This document shows positions 43,184 through 50,929 of a DNA stretch of 64,000 nucleotides, in pieces. The first letter of the stretch is position 1, and every line of letters begins with the position of its first letter. The stretch lies in NCBI RefSeq assembly GCF_049803795.1, contig NZ_JBNAGJ010000002.1, positions 496,001 to 560,000 of the forward strand. Reading direction: 5' to 3'. The position numbers and the translations under genes are program-made. Source of the stretch: Thalassobius sp002708925. Lineage in GTDB: Bacteria > Pseudomonadota > Alphaproteobacteria > Rhodobacterales > Rhodobacteraceae. Under the pieces are notes generated by a model. The model did not search any database. It saw only the letters and a program-made list of their open reading frames with translations, and was not told the origin of the DNA.

Positions 43184-43525
43184 TCAGTCCACCGTGAATG
43201 TGAACGCGCCCTGCATGGCGTGCCCATCCACACCCAGGCCGCGCCATTCAATGCGGTAGATGCCGTCCCCCATGCTTTGCAGCGGAAGCGTGAACACCCG
43301 GTCAAAACTGGTCTGCCCCCCCAGATCGAGCCTGACGGGGGGCTGATCCTGATGGGTCATGTCCACCCGCGTCAGGCGAATATCGGCCGCGAAATTAAAA
43401 CCGATCTCAGCGGGCACTTCGGCCATCACCGCGCCGTTCTCAGGCGTCGTGGTATCCACGCGGGAATGGGCAAAAGCACCCGAGGCCAGCGTTGAAATCA
43501 ATGCAGCAGTCACAAGTGTCTTCAT
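43184..43525 (-). CDS. copC: CopC-family periplasmic copper-binding protein
   Basis: A 113-residue protein. A signal peptide (ending SGAFA) exposes His1 in the mature start HSRVDTTTPENGA, the classic CopC Cu(II) ligand. The C-terminal strand VDGHAMQGAFTF supplies another His. The small beta-barrel length fits. It chaperones copper in the periplasm and is next to copD, with which it acts. A cytochrome gene lies 12 bp upstream on the same strand. Confidence 0.9.
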   Translation of the reverse strand: MKTLVTAALISTLASGAFAHSRVDTTTPENGAVMAEVPAEIGFNFAADIRLTRVDMTHQDQPPVRLDLGGQTSFDRVFTLPLQSMGDGIYRIEWRGLGVDGHAMQGAFTFTVD

Positions 43526-43537
43526 CAGAGGTATCCT

Positions 43538-43969
43538 TTAGTTAATTCCATTGGCGCGCTGGATTTCGCGGATATAGGTAATGACCATGGCGACATCGCC
43601 ACGGGTCAGGCCTTTGACCGGCGGCATGTTGCCAAACCGCCAGTGATGGCTTCTGACCCCCAAAGCAACCGCGCGCTGAAAGGTTTCGTCAGCATGGTGA
43701 CTGGGTTCATAGATAACATGAATCAGCGGCGGACCCGCCCCCTCGACACCAACGCCGCCCGCCCCGTGACAGGCAACACAGGCATTTTCAAAGATACGCT
43801 GCCCGATCGCGGCGTTGCCCTCGATGGCGGGCATCTGAATGGCAACCAAAGCGCCATCTTTCAGCGCAGCCGTTTGGGCGGCGTCATCCGCAGGTGCGGG
43901 GCGCAGGACGATATAGGCAGCAACAGCCGCCGCGGCGCAAGCGCCGACAAGTAGATATTTTCGGTTCAT
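43538..43969 (-). CDS. Membrane-anchored c-type cytochrome
   Basis: A 143-residue cytochrome with one heme motif, CVACHG (about 66-70). An uncleaved or signal-anchor helix sits at the N-terminus (NRKYLLVGACAAAAVAAYIVL). The axial Met lies in FGNMPPVKGL (about 119). It lies upstream of copC in the same direction. It probably delivers electrons to or from the multicopper oxidase system. Confidence 0.83.
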   Translation of the reverse strand: MNRKYLLVGACAAAAVAAYIVLRPAPADDAAQTAALKDGALVAIQMPAIEGNAAIGQRIFENACVACHGAGGVGVEGAGPPLIHVIYEPSHHADETFQRAVALGVRSHHWRFGNMPPVKGLTRGDVAMVITYIREIQRANGIN

Positions 43970-44063
43970 ACAGAGATCCTAACCTTGTGAAACAGGGGTG
44001 CCGCAAATTCAGCACGGCACTCCGGAACGCACTCATCCTCATGAGCGGCGATGAAAGCCTGTT

Positions 44064-44432
44064 TCAAAGGTTCGGGGGTCTGTCCGGATTGTTCGGCTCT
44101 TCCAGAGAAGAGAGCAAAGCAACATGCCACATCCGGGTCGTCTTGGACGGAGCGAAAATCACATCGGAATGGAACAAGGCGACTGCCAAGACATTACACA
44201 GGAACGGATTGCACCCTTCATGCCCCGCGCCGCCTGAATCTGAGGGCACCTGCCCGGCAAAATCCATCGCAGCATGGCCAGCATTTTGAGTATCTGCCGA
44301 CATATGCACATGTTCCGCACAATGCCCGCCAGCGCAATCCCCAGACAATGCGTGCGCGGGGCCGCTCAATCCGGTCACGACAACCAGAACGGCAGCAAGC
44401 ATCACGGACAGTATCTGTTTTGCGCATATCAT
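44064..44432 (-). CDS. Small exported Cys/His-containing protein
   Basis: A 122-residue protein I do not recognise. The start at 44432 begins a signal-type segment (about residues 1-28) ending PAHA. It carries CAGGHCAEHVHMS (two Cys, two His and a Met) and CNPFLCN further on, plausible copper or metal ligands. It lies 94 bp upstream of the membrane-anchored cytochrome. A longer frame to 44477 has no added homology. It probably belongs to the copper cluster; the exact role is unknown. Confidence 0.6.
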   Translation of the reverse strand: MICAKQILSVMLAAVLVVVTGLSGPAHALSGDCAGGHCAEHVHMSADTQNAGHAAMDFAGQVPSDSGGAGHEGCNPFLCNVLAVALFHSDVIFAPSKTTRMWHVALLSSLEEPNNPDRPPNL

Positions 44433-44608
44433 CTGTGGAACCCTAATCGACCATTTCCAAGATGACAACGCTGGCATCGCTTCAAACGCCCGCTGTCCAG
44501 ATTTCCAAATCAGACCGGAACAGAACAGAGCATTTGGACAACGGCGAGGCCCCGTTCTGATTCAGCCTTGCGCGGCAGCCATTCAGCCGTTAAACGAGCG
44601 CCATTGCC

Positions 44609-44650
44609 GCCGTCGCTTAGCTGATAGAGCGCGTCATTCGTAAGTAGCGG
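44609..44650 (+). pseudogene. tRNA-Thr-like fragment (degenerate)
   Basis: The stretch matches a tRNA-Thr start poorly in the acceptor arm but keeps TAGCT-GATAGAGC and the anticodon-arm block CGTCATTCGTAA (44632-44643). The D-arm is shortened by about three bases, and no T-arm follows. It is a relic, not a functional tRNA. Confidence 0.45.
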
Positions 44651-44741
44651 GTCCGCTCGCGATTGACGTTTGATGCCAATGAGTTGGAGACGGCACGCAG
44701 TAACGAGTAGGGCCATAGTAGGGCCGCAGAAAGAGAAGAAT

Positions 44742-44783
44742 GCCGGTGTAGCTCAGCTGGTAGAGCACGTCATTCGTAATGAG
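44742..44783 (+). pseudogene. tRNA-Thr(CGU) 5' half
   Basis: The acceptor 5' strand GCCGGTG, a D-arm (GCTCAGCTGGTAGAGC) and the anticodon loop TTCGTAA (anticodon CGT) are intact. After the loop the sequence no longer pairs and no T-arm appears. The same 12 bases CGTCATTCGTAA occur 136 bp upstream. Breakage in the anticodon loop is typical of integration by tyrosine recombinases. Confidence 0.6.
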
Positions 44784-44839
44784 TGCTCAAACCGACCATT
44801 TCCACAGTATCATCAAGACGTTAGGTGTTTTCGAGAATG

Positions 44840-45070
44840 TTACGAGAATTTCACGGGCTCGTAGCCTCGCGGTTCTGCGGGCCGGTAATGCGGAATGTAG
44901 CCCTTGGTGATCCAGTTCGCGACGGACTGGCGCGTGTAGCCAAACGGGCGAAGCGCCTCAAACAGTTCCGGGAATGTCTTGTCCGCAGCCGCACACTCCT
45001 TGCTCACCCGAAGTATCTCACTCCAAGTTAGAAGGTCGCAGTTTTTGATAGGGACGCTGCTCGAATCCAT
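44840..45070 (-). CDS. Small protein, possible Cro-like DNA-binding regulator
   Basis: A 76-residue protein of unknown family. The segment TRQSVANWITKGYIP resembles the recognition helix of Cro/YdaS-type phage regulators. The ATG at 45070 has AAGG five bases upstream; a GTG four codons earlier is possible. It lies at the left end of the island, next to the tRNA fragments, and downstream of the 238-residue protein on the same strand. It may be a prophage regulator or an orphan of a lost lysogeny module. Confidence 0.5.
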   Translation of the reverse strand: MDSSSVPIKNCDLLTWSEILRVSKECAAADKTFPELFEALRPFGYTRQSVANWITKGYIPHYRPAEPRGYEPVKFS

Positions 45071-45096
45071 GCCAGCCTTCACGTAGGGATGTTGCT

Positions 45097-45813
45097 TCAG
45101 ATCAGCGGGCCTGTGCCCGTCGCGCCGCGCCGCGCTTCGCGCTCCCGTTCCTCAAGTACCTCGCGCCACATATCATAGGTGGAGGCGACCATGAGTTCGA
45201 GTTCTTCGCGCGAATAGAGGTCAACGCCTTCATCCGTGTGGAGTCTGACGGCCCGGCGGTCGTCCGATGGATCGCCAAACTGCGCGATGGTCAACCGAAC
45301 CTCGGCAAAGTCCTCGTCAGCCGCCCGGATGCGCTCGTGCATCATCGAGAATGCGAAACGCCTACCCTCTGCCGTCAGGCCTCGCGACCGGCGCGGCTCG
45401 ATAAACAGCGCGCTGGCTTGCTCGTCGATGGCAAGAATCATCGGCAGCCAGAAAGTCACTTTCCGGCCCATGCCCATCGAGAGCGGGAAGAATTCGTGCT
45501 TGCGTCCAAAAACCCGGCCAGAAGTGGCGAAGTCATGCAGGCCAAGGGCTACGCGCCGGTTGTATGTGAATTCTTCGTCCGACTTGGACCGCTTCCGCAA
45601 CTCCGCCTCGATCACGGGCCAAGGTGTCGGTTCGGCAATACCAAGATCCAACTCGGGTTGGATGTTGAAAAGGTCGGAAAAGCAGGATCGAACGGGCTTG
45701 TAGGAGAACGTCGAGAACCCGCCCTTCATCTGCTCTAAGCTCTTGCGCTTCATGTCGTCGCGCTGGGGCGCGATCCGCGCAAGGTCAATGTCAGGCAATG
45801 GGCGTATCGTCAC
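45097..45813 (-). CDS. Unknown protein, candidate toxin partner of the Panacea-domain gene
   Basis: A 238-residue protein I do not recognise. It is soluble, without signal or membrane segments; charged helical ends surround a central block (FFPLSMGMGRKVTFWLPMILAID). The start is a GTG at 45813 with AGGAG nine bases upstream. It overlaps the downstream end of the Panacea (DUF4065) gene by 23 bp, so the two are probably co-translated. Panacea proteins are antitoxins for many unrelated toxins, and this gene is in the right place to be one. No toxin motif is visible, so this is inference from linkage. Confidence 0.55.
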   Translation of the reverse strand: MTIRPLPDIDLARIAPQRDDMKRKSLEQMKGGFSTFSYKPVRSCFSDLFNIQPELDLGIAEPTPWPVIEAELRKRSKSDEEFTYNRRVALGLHDFATSGRVFGRKHEFFPLSMGMGRKVTFWLPMILAIDEQASALFIEPRRSRGLTAEGRRFAFSMMHERIRAADEDFAEVRLTIAQFGDPSDDRRAVRLHTDEGVDLYSREELELMVASTYDMWREVLEEREREARRGATGTGPLI

Positions 45814-46339
45814 TTGGCGGTTCTCCTGCGCGAGGTGTAGCGTTCAAGGACACCTTGTGGTGTTGGAATCGGTCTAGGATCACATTATCCGGTATCCGCA
45901 TTCCAAAAGCAACGTTCGTTCTCGCTTTGTCCACCACCACGCTCCATGGGGAGCCCTTTGCGTGAGACAGGTCCACCAACCGTCCCGGGGACATAGGGCC
46001 GAAATGTCGGACAACATCACTGATCAGATCAACAACCGCCATATCGTCTGGTATAGGCAGTTCACTCGTCCGCCCTGTCAGAGGGTCTTGCTTTACAGCC
46101 CGAAAGGCAATCGGTTCTGCGCCGTTTCTCTTGAACGCTCGATAGACAGCCGGATGCACCGGGCCATACTGCCACGCCTCGAAGTAGCCTGAGACAAGCG
46201 GCCCTTTCCCGCGCTTCATGTGGATTCCGTGCGCGAAATAGAGTAGCTTTTGAAGTGCCAGGTTGCTGATCTTGATGCCACGTCGATCCGCCTCGTCTAG
46301 CATGAGGTTCGCTATTGCCCTCGGATCGTATGCGCTCAT
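45791..46339 (-). CDS. Panacea-domain (DUF4065/SocA-like) protein, probable antitoxin
   Basis: A 182-residue protein with the Panacea core: ANLMLDEADRRGIKISNLALQKLLYFAHG, then the EAWQYGPVHPAVYRAFK block and MSPGRLVDLSHAKGSPW. The domain is found in SocA and in PanAT antitoxins, where it neutralises a neighbouring toxin. The ATG at 46339 starts the domain; an upstream extension to 46432 has no match. It lies directly downstream of the tRNA-Thr gene and is the first gene of a two-gene unit with the unknown protein at 45097. Confidence 0.8.
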   Translation of the reverse strand: MSAYDPRAIANLMLDEADRRGIKISNLALQKLLYFAHGIHMKRGKGPLVSGYFEAWQYGPVHPAVYRAFKRNGAEPIAFRAVKQDPLTGRTSELPIPDDMAVVDLISDVVRHFGPMSPGRLVDLSHAKGSPWSVVVDKARTNVAFGMRIPDNVILDRFQHHKVSLNATPRAGEPPSDDTPIA

Positions 46340-46421
46340 CGTCTCATCTCGTCGCTTTCGTGTTCTCATTCTGTTCGCGCAATAGTGCACGACAATGGGG
46401 TGATTTGGCAAGTCAGGGGAA

Positions 46422-46497
46422 TGGTGCCTCAAGAGGGACTCGAACCCCCGACCTTGTCCTTACGAAGGACCTGCTCTACCAGCTGAGCTATTGAGGC
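46422..46497 (-). tRNA. tRNA-Thr (anticodon CGU)
   Basis: A full 76-nt tRNA including encoded CCA. The acceptor stem GCCTCAA/TTGAGGC pairs over seven bases. The D-arm is GCTCAGCTGGTAGAGC, the anticodon loop TTCGTAA has anticodon CGT, and the T-loop is TTCGAGT. The anticodon stem has four pairs plus one G-A mismatch. It decodes ACG. It stands inside the island between the Panacea gene and the HNH gene, and differs from the fragments at 44.6-44.8 kb. Confidence 0.95.
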
Positions 46498-46548
46498 GGA
46501 CCGACCGTGCGTTTAAACGCAGCGGACGGCTCATTCAAGCGATTTCAG

Positions 46549-47049
46549 TTAGAAAGCAGCGAGAATCTCGTCGTCGCTGTTCGGGTCTACTCGCTCACAT
46601 GCTGCGATGTAGAACCAGTCGCCGCGCATTCGGTTCATCTTCCAAGGAATGGCGCGAAGGTTCCACGGCACATGCAGCCCCGAGATCACCTGATCACCGG
46701 CTTTGTTCTTGCCGACAAGCTGGACGATGTGATCGACCTCATGCGGCACACCGGTCAGACGCTCCAGATCGTCCGCTTCTTGATAGATCGCCAGCATGGC
46801 CGCTTTGTCGGCGTCAGTCAGCCACGGTGGCACGGCTTCTGCATTTCTCGCGCGGCGCATCGCTTCATCGAAGTTCTTCTTCACCCGGCGCCTAAGGTTG
46901 TGACGGTGGTGCTTGGTCGGCAAGCTGGAGATATACGCTTCACGTTCGGCTGCTCGCTGGGCCTCGAATTCTGCCGTCTCGCGCTCGGCCTCGGCGGCTT
47001 CGGCTGCCGCCTCTGCGGGAGACAGCCCGCAACTGTAGTGATCGAACAT
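46549..47049 (-). CDS. HNH endonuclease-like phage protein
   Basis: A 166-residue protein. An Ala/Glu-rich helical N-terminus (about residues 9-40) precedes an HNH-type site, VDHIVQL, followed by ISGLHVPWNLRAIP, as in small phage HNH proteins. In many tailed phages such an HNH protein is needed beside the terminase for DNA packaging. Here it is separated from the terminase by the restriction-modification pair. The ATG at 47049 was chosen over the frame from 47124 because the phage-like sequence starts there. Confidence 0.7.
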   Translation of the reverse strand: MFDHYSCGLSPAEAAAEAAEAERETAEFEAQRAAEREAYISSLPTKHHRHNLRRRVKKNFDEAMRRARNAEAVPPWLTDADKAAMLAIYQEADDLERLTGVPHEVDHIVQLVGKNKAGDQVISGLHVPWNLRAIPWKMNRMRGDWFYIAACERVDPNSDDEILAAF

Positions 47050-47299
47050 ACCTGATCCTTTCGCTGGACGGCGACGGAACAAGCTTAGGTAACCGACACC
47101 GAAGGGTTGGCTTCCTCTGGGCAATCAGCAGTGAGCGGATTGGGGGCGATCTCGGAACAGGTACCGCCAGCATGCGGAGCGGCTACACCAGCAGGCCGCT
47201 TGAGTCAAGACTCTGGGCGTGGCAATGTGGTCCAAGAACGTTGACGCCGGATGCACCGCCGCACTATAAGTTCTCAAAATGTTCGCAGGAGGCAGTGAT

Positions 47300-48280
47300 T
47301 TGGGGCTGACAAGCATAGACCTATTCTGTGGGGCCGGAGGACTAAGCCTCGGGCTGGAAAACGCAGGGTTCAGGTCTTTGATGGGCCTCGACACCAACAA
47401 GGACGCTATGGCGACGTATCGCAAGGCGCTTCCCCATGCGGAAGCCGTCGAGGGGTCAATAGTTGGATACGATTTCCGGCAATGGAGAGGCGTTGACTTA
47501 GTAGCTGGCGGACCTCCCTGTCAGCCGTTTTCGAACGGTGGAAAGCGGCTGGCCGCGAAAGATGACCGAGACATGATCCCCGAATTTGCGCGTGCCGTGA
47601 ATGAGATTATGCCACGCGCATTCATTATGGAAAACGTCGCTGGCCTTCTCGCGCCTCGCAATAGGGAATACATGGCGGAAATCCTGTCGCTGTTCTCCGA
47701 CAAATACACCATATTGCCGCCGCGCTTGATCAACGCTGCTGATTACGGGGTGCCCCAAAAGCGGATGCGGATTGTGCTTATCGGCCTGCTAAAAGGTAGC
47801 ATCAACTTCCCAGTGCCTACCCACACGCCCGGACGATACGTTACTGCGGGCTCTGTTCTGCGTCGCGGCGAAGTGCAGGGGCAGCCTAACCCGTCGAAGG
47901 TGGTTTATGCGCGGAGGCCTGACCTCCGCCCAAGTCCGTATGCCGGTCAACTGTTCAACGGCGGTGGCCGCGCAATCAATCTCGATCAGCCGGCACCGAC
48001 GATCCTTGCATCTGCTGGCGGCAACAAGACCCACTTCCTCGATGAATTAGAGGCAGTCCCTCCGTACCACAAGCACCTCTGGGACGGCGGCAAACCTCGC
48101 ACCGGAGAGTTGGAGGGCGGGCGACGCATCACCATCTTGGAATCCGCGCTCTTGCAGACATTTCCGGCGGGAATGGAATTCGCAGGATCAAGAAGCTCTC
48201 AGTATACACAGATCGGCAACGCCGTTCCGCCTCGGCTGGCCGAGGTTGTTGGCGCATCAGTTGCCCGCGCGCTCCACTAG
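47300..48280 (+). CDS. DNA (cytosine-5-)-methyltransferase, type II
   Basis: A methyltransferase of about 326 residues with the m5C motifs in order: I (DLFCGAGGLSLGLENAGF), IV with the catalytic Cys (GGPPCQPFS), VI (ENVAG), VIII (QKRMRIVLIG) and X (QIGNAVPPRLAE). The start is probably the TTG at 47300, which has AGGAGG seven bases upstream; the in-frame ATG at 47279 lies before that site. It is convergent with the restriction enzyme gene and overlaps it by 24 bp at the 3' ends. The pair is a classic type II system. Target specificity cannot be read from the sequence. Confidence 0.9.
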   Translation: MGLTSIDLFCGAGGLSLGLENAGFRSLMGLDTNKDAMATYRKALPHAEAVEGSIVGYDFRQWRGVDLVAGGPPCQPFSNGGKRLAAKDDRDMIPEFARAVNEIMPRAFIMENVAGLLAPRNREYMAEILSLFSDKYTILPPRLINAADYGVPQKRMRIVLIGLLKGSINFPVPTHTPGRYVTAGSVLRRGEVQGQPNPSKVVYARRPDLRPSPYAGQLFNGGGRAINLDQPAPTILASAGGNKTHFLDELEAVPPYHKHLWDGGKPRTGELEGGRRITILESALLQTFPAGMEFAGSRSSQYTQIGNAVPPRLAEVVGASVARALH

Positions 48281-49312
48281 GTTTGCGGCGTCCAGCCTTC
48301 GCACCAATTCGTTCACTCGCTCCGTGTCGGGTTGATAGCGGTCGAGGTATTCGTAAAGGCGGACAAGCGCCTCCGCACGCTGCGGCCTCGTCAGAACCGC
48401 TGTAAGCACCTCCACGGCCTGTCGCACGTCCAGCACCGCTACGTCCTCTGCAAGCTGGTTCAACCTCTCGCTTGCGGCTTTCCGGTCTCCTTCGGGCCGA
48501 TTGGCAACGATGTGGAGCCGTGACAGGTCATTGTCGCGGATCGTCTTCGACGCGCCGTCAATTTTCGTCGCCCAGTTGTTTGCCGTAATTTCGAACGCTT
48601 CGATTACCCGGCTGCCAGTGGCGATTTGGACGTCGCCAGCAGCGAAGGAGCTTCTATCCGAAGCGTTGAGACTTTTAGTTTCGACGCGCACCTGATCCGC
48701 CGCGTGACTTGCCACCATCGTATGCAGCAGGGCCGCGAAGGCGAACTGCTCGTATGCGCCGCCAGATGGGACATTCAGTAGGTCCAGCAGCAAGCCAGTG
48801 GTTCTCGCGAAGGTGAGGGCGCTACGGTTCAATTCCGGCATTGGCAGCACCGGGCGCGCGGTCGCGGCGACGGCTGCACATGCGAAACCAAGGGCAGCTT
48901 CACGGTCGCCCTGGCTCACGCCGTTCGCCCAGTGTAAGAGCCGATCAAACTCTTCGACGTTCCCACGGGCGAGGCGGTCAGTGTTTTTCGCAATGTTTTG
49001 GTAGGCGTCTTTCACTGCCGTGATGTGGCGCTCCGAGAGAAAAACACCGAGTTGTTGCGCCATACCCCGCGCCCCTTCCGGGCGACGGGTCAAATCGAGT
49101 GTCGCGTCTTCGAGGCCATAACCGAGTTGTATGAGCACGCCGTCTCGGTAGCTGATCCGCCGGTCGCCAAGAACGCTTTCAAGGTCCGCAATCGCATCAG
49201 CGGGCAGTGACGCGCGAGCATCGTCAATCGCCTGTGTTCCGGCGGCTGGGTCGGCAATAAAGCCATCAACTAGTTCAAATACGCGGTCGCGTGCATCGGT
49301 GCCAGTGCTCAT
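48257..49312 (-). CDS. Type II restriction endonuclease (SacI-like candidate)
   Basis: A 351-residue protein, largely helical at the N-terminus. A central segment, VRVETKSLNASDRSSFAAGDVQI (ends at about residues 208-230), has the E-x-K and D spacing of PD-(D/E)xK nucleases and recalls the SacI endonuclease family. It faces the cytosine-5 methyltransferase, which would protect its site. The specificity (SacI cuts GAGCTC) is a guess. Both genes are present and intact, so the system may be active. Overlapping 3' ends may couple their expression. Confidence 0.62.
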   Translation of the reverse strand: MSTGTDARDRVFELVDGFIADPAAGTQAIDDARASLPADAIADLESVLGDRRISYRDGVLIQLGYGLEDATLDLTRRPEGARGMAQQLGVFLSERHITAVKDAYQNIAKNTDRLARGNVEEFDRLLHWANGVSQGDREAALGFACAAVAATARPVLPMPELNRSALTFARTTGLLLDLLNVPSGGAYEQFAFAALLHTMVASHAADQVRVETKSLNASDRSSFAAGDVQIATGSRVIEAFEITANNWATKIDGASKTIRDNDLSRLHIVANRPEGDRKAASERLNQLAEDVAVLDVRQAVEVLTAVLTRPQRAEALVRLYEYLDRYQPDTERVNELVRRLDAANLVERAGN

Positions 49313-49458
49313 GCGGCGACTTTATCTCGATTCCTCAATGGGAAGCGAGTGCGATTTGTGACCGTCAGAGAGCCTCAGAGATACGCATATGCGAATTTGC
49401 GGGGTCAGCATAGGCCGCCTGCTCAGACACCGCATAGACGCCTAGCAGCGCCGCGCTT

Positions 49459-50238
49459 TCACCAGTATCCGCGCAGGTGGCTCACTTCGATGGACCGGGG
49501 CGCGAAATGAGTCTCCGAGAGCAACGCGAGGCACATGGCGACGAAGCGGTCGGCATGGTGGCCGCGCCCGCCGCCTTGGAGGGTGAGGTTGCCCGCCGAG
49601 GTCATCTTGAACTCGACCGAGGTGGACTCGCGGATCAGTTCCTCTTTCTCGGGGAGGTCGTGGGCGATGCGTAGGGAACCATTCTCAAGGCAGGTCGCGG
49701 CATTTTCGAACAGAACGTTCTTCGAGCAGGTGATCCGGTTGCCTTTGCGATTGATGGACGAGCCAGCCGTCATGGTTACGGCATTGACTGGCACCTTGGC
49801 CTGTTCGAACAATCCCACGAGCGGGGCGCCCATGCCGGTCGCATCCATCGTCAAGGTCCAGTTTTTCAGCTTGCGCAGGATCGACGCCACCCAGTCGATC
49901 ACGTCAACGGCCTCGTCGAGTTTCGCGGTCTCGGTATAGACGACGGTATATTCTGGTGCTGTCAGCGCCTGTTCCCAGCCTCGCCCTGTCATGAAGGGCC
50001 GCGACTCCGCCTTGATGATCGCCAGCGCCGAAGGGTCTTCGCCTCGGCCTCCTACATCGAGGCCAACCGCATACCGGCGGAAGCCCTTCACCGAATGCCC
50101 AGCCGCTGCCGGATCAGAAGAGGTCGGCATGATCAAGGTGCCGTCGTCGCGTTCGATCAGTTCATAGGACAAGGGCTTGCTCCGTGTTGTTGGTCGCTCG
50201 CATGAGCGTGGCGTGAGAAACGAGGGGGTCGCCTCCAC
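49459..50238 (-). pseudogene. Phage terminase large subunit, nuclease half (after frameshift)
   Basis: The frame continues the terminase after a shift near 50160-50230. The RNase H-type nuclease domain is clear: VGLDVGGRGEDPSALAI (first catalytic Asp), then MDATGMGAPLVGLFE, and HHADRFVAMCLAL near the end. It lacks its own credible start; the residues before about 50180 are only the shifted reading of the upstream frame. With the ATPase half it would make one protein of about 500 residues, the usual terminase length. As read here the gene is broken, or it uses a +1 shift. Confidence 0.75.
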
Positions 50239-50929
50239 CTGCGAAAATGCAGTCGTATTCGCGGGCGAAGCGTTGGGACGAGATCACGTCACGCTCCTTT
50301 TCGATGGCCGCGATCAATTCGGGATCTCCGCAATCGCGGAAGTGGCCGAGAATCTTCTCGAAGTCGTTCGGCCCTGTCCACCAGCGATAGAAATCGCCGT
50401 CCTTCCACATTGGGGTCGAGGTGACGAGCAACCGGCCTGTCACCTTCCGGCGCAAAGGCAGGACCGCTGCAATGTCGTCGTCGGCAATCAGGGCGGCTTC
50501 ATCGAGGCACAGAATGTCCGCCGTGAAACCGCGTGCGCTGTCAGTCGCTGGCATGGCTAGGATGCGCCCTTTGTGGTTTGCGGCAGACACCTCGGTTTTC
50601 AGAAACTGAATGTCGCGAGGGGCGAATGGGTCGGCGTCTCGGAATTCCTTCACGCGCAGAAGAAACTCTTTTGCTTGCTTCTCGGTCGGCGTGATCACGA
50701 CAACTGTCAGCCCCCGGAGAAAGCCATCCCAAGCGACGCACGCCACCGCCGTGCTTTTGCCCAACTGCCTGCTCGCCATAAGGATGATGTGGGAAGCTGT
50801 GGATGAGAGCAATTGCCTTTGAAACGCGCGGGGCTCGACGCCCATTGTGGTTCGAAACCGGGCGATGGGATCGAGCGAGACGGCCAGCCCGCCAAGGAAC
50901 CTGTGAAGGGCAGGATCGAGTGCGGTCAT
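50162..50929 (-). pseudogene. Phage terminase large subunit, ATPase half (ends at frameshift)
   Basis: A 255-residue open frame with the terminase ATPase: Walker A ASRQLGKSTAVA (about residue 52) and Walker B ILCLDEAALI (about 139), then the motor motif LLVTSTPMWKDGDFY. It stops at 50162 after ATNNTEQALVL, while the nuclease domain continues in the next frame, so one extra base relative to an intact gene is likely. It packages phage DNA into the capsid. Its ATG overlaps the terminase small subunit stop by four bases, showing the original order. Confidence 0.8.

Larger units (their letters stand above)
44433..44839. other. Intergenic region holding two tRNA-Thr-like fragments and a 12-bp repeat
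   Basis: No gene is supported here. A tRNA-Thr 5' half lies at 44742-44783 and a degenerate second one at 44609-44650. A 12-base direct repeat, CGACCATTTCCA, occurs at 44448-44459 and 44793-44804. The region marks the left edge of the phage/defence island and may be the remnant of its attachment site. Confidence 0.5.

Noticed and set aside
44510..44716. Minus-strand 68-codon frame in the tRNA-fragment region
   Set aside because: It spans the tRNA-Thr-like fragment, has no ribosome site and no recognisable sequence.
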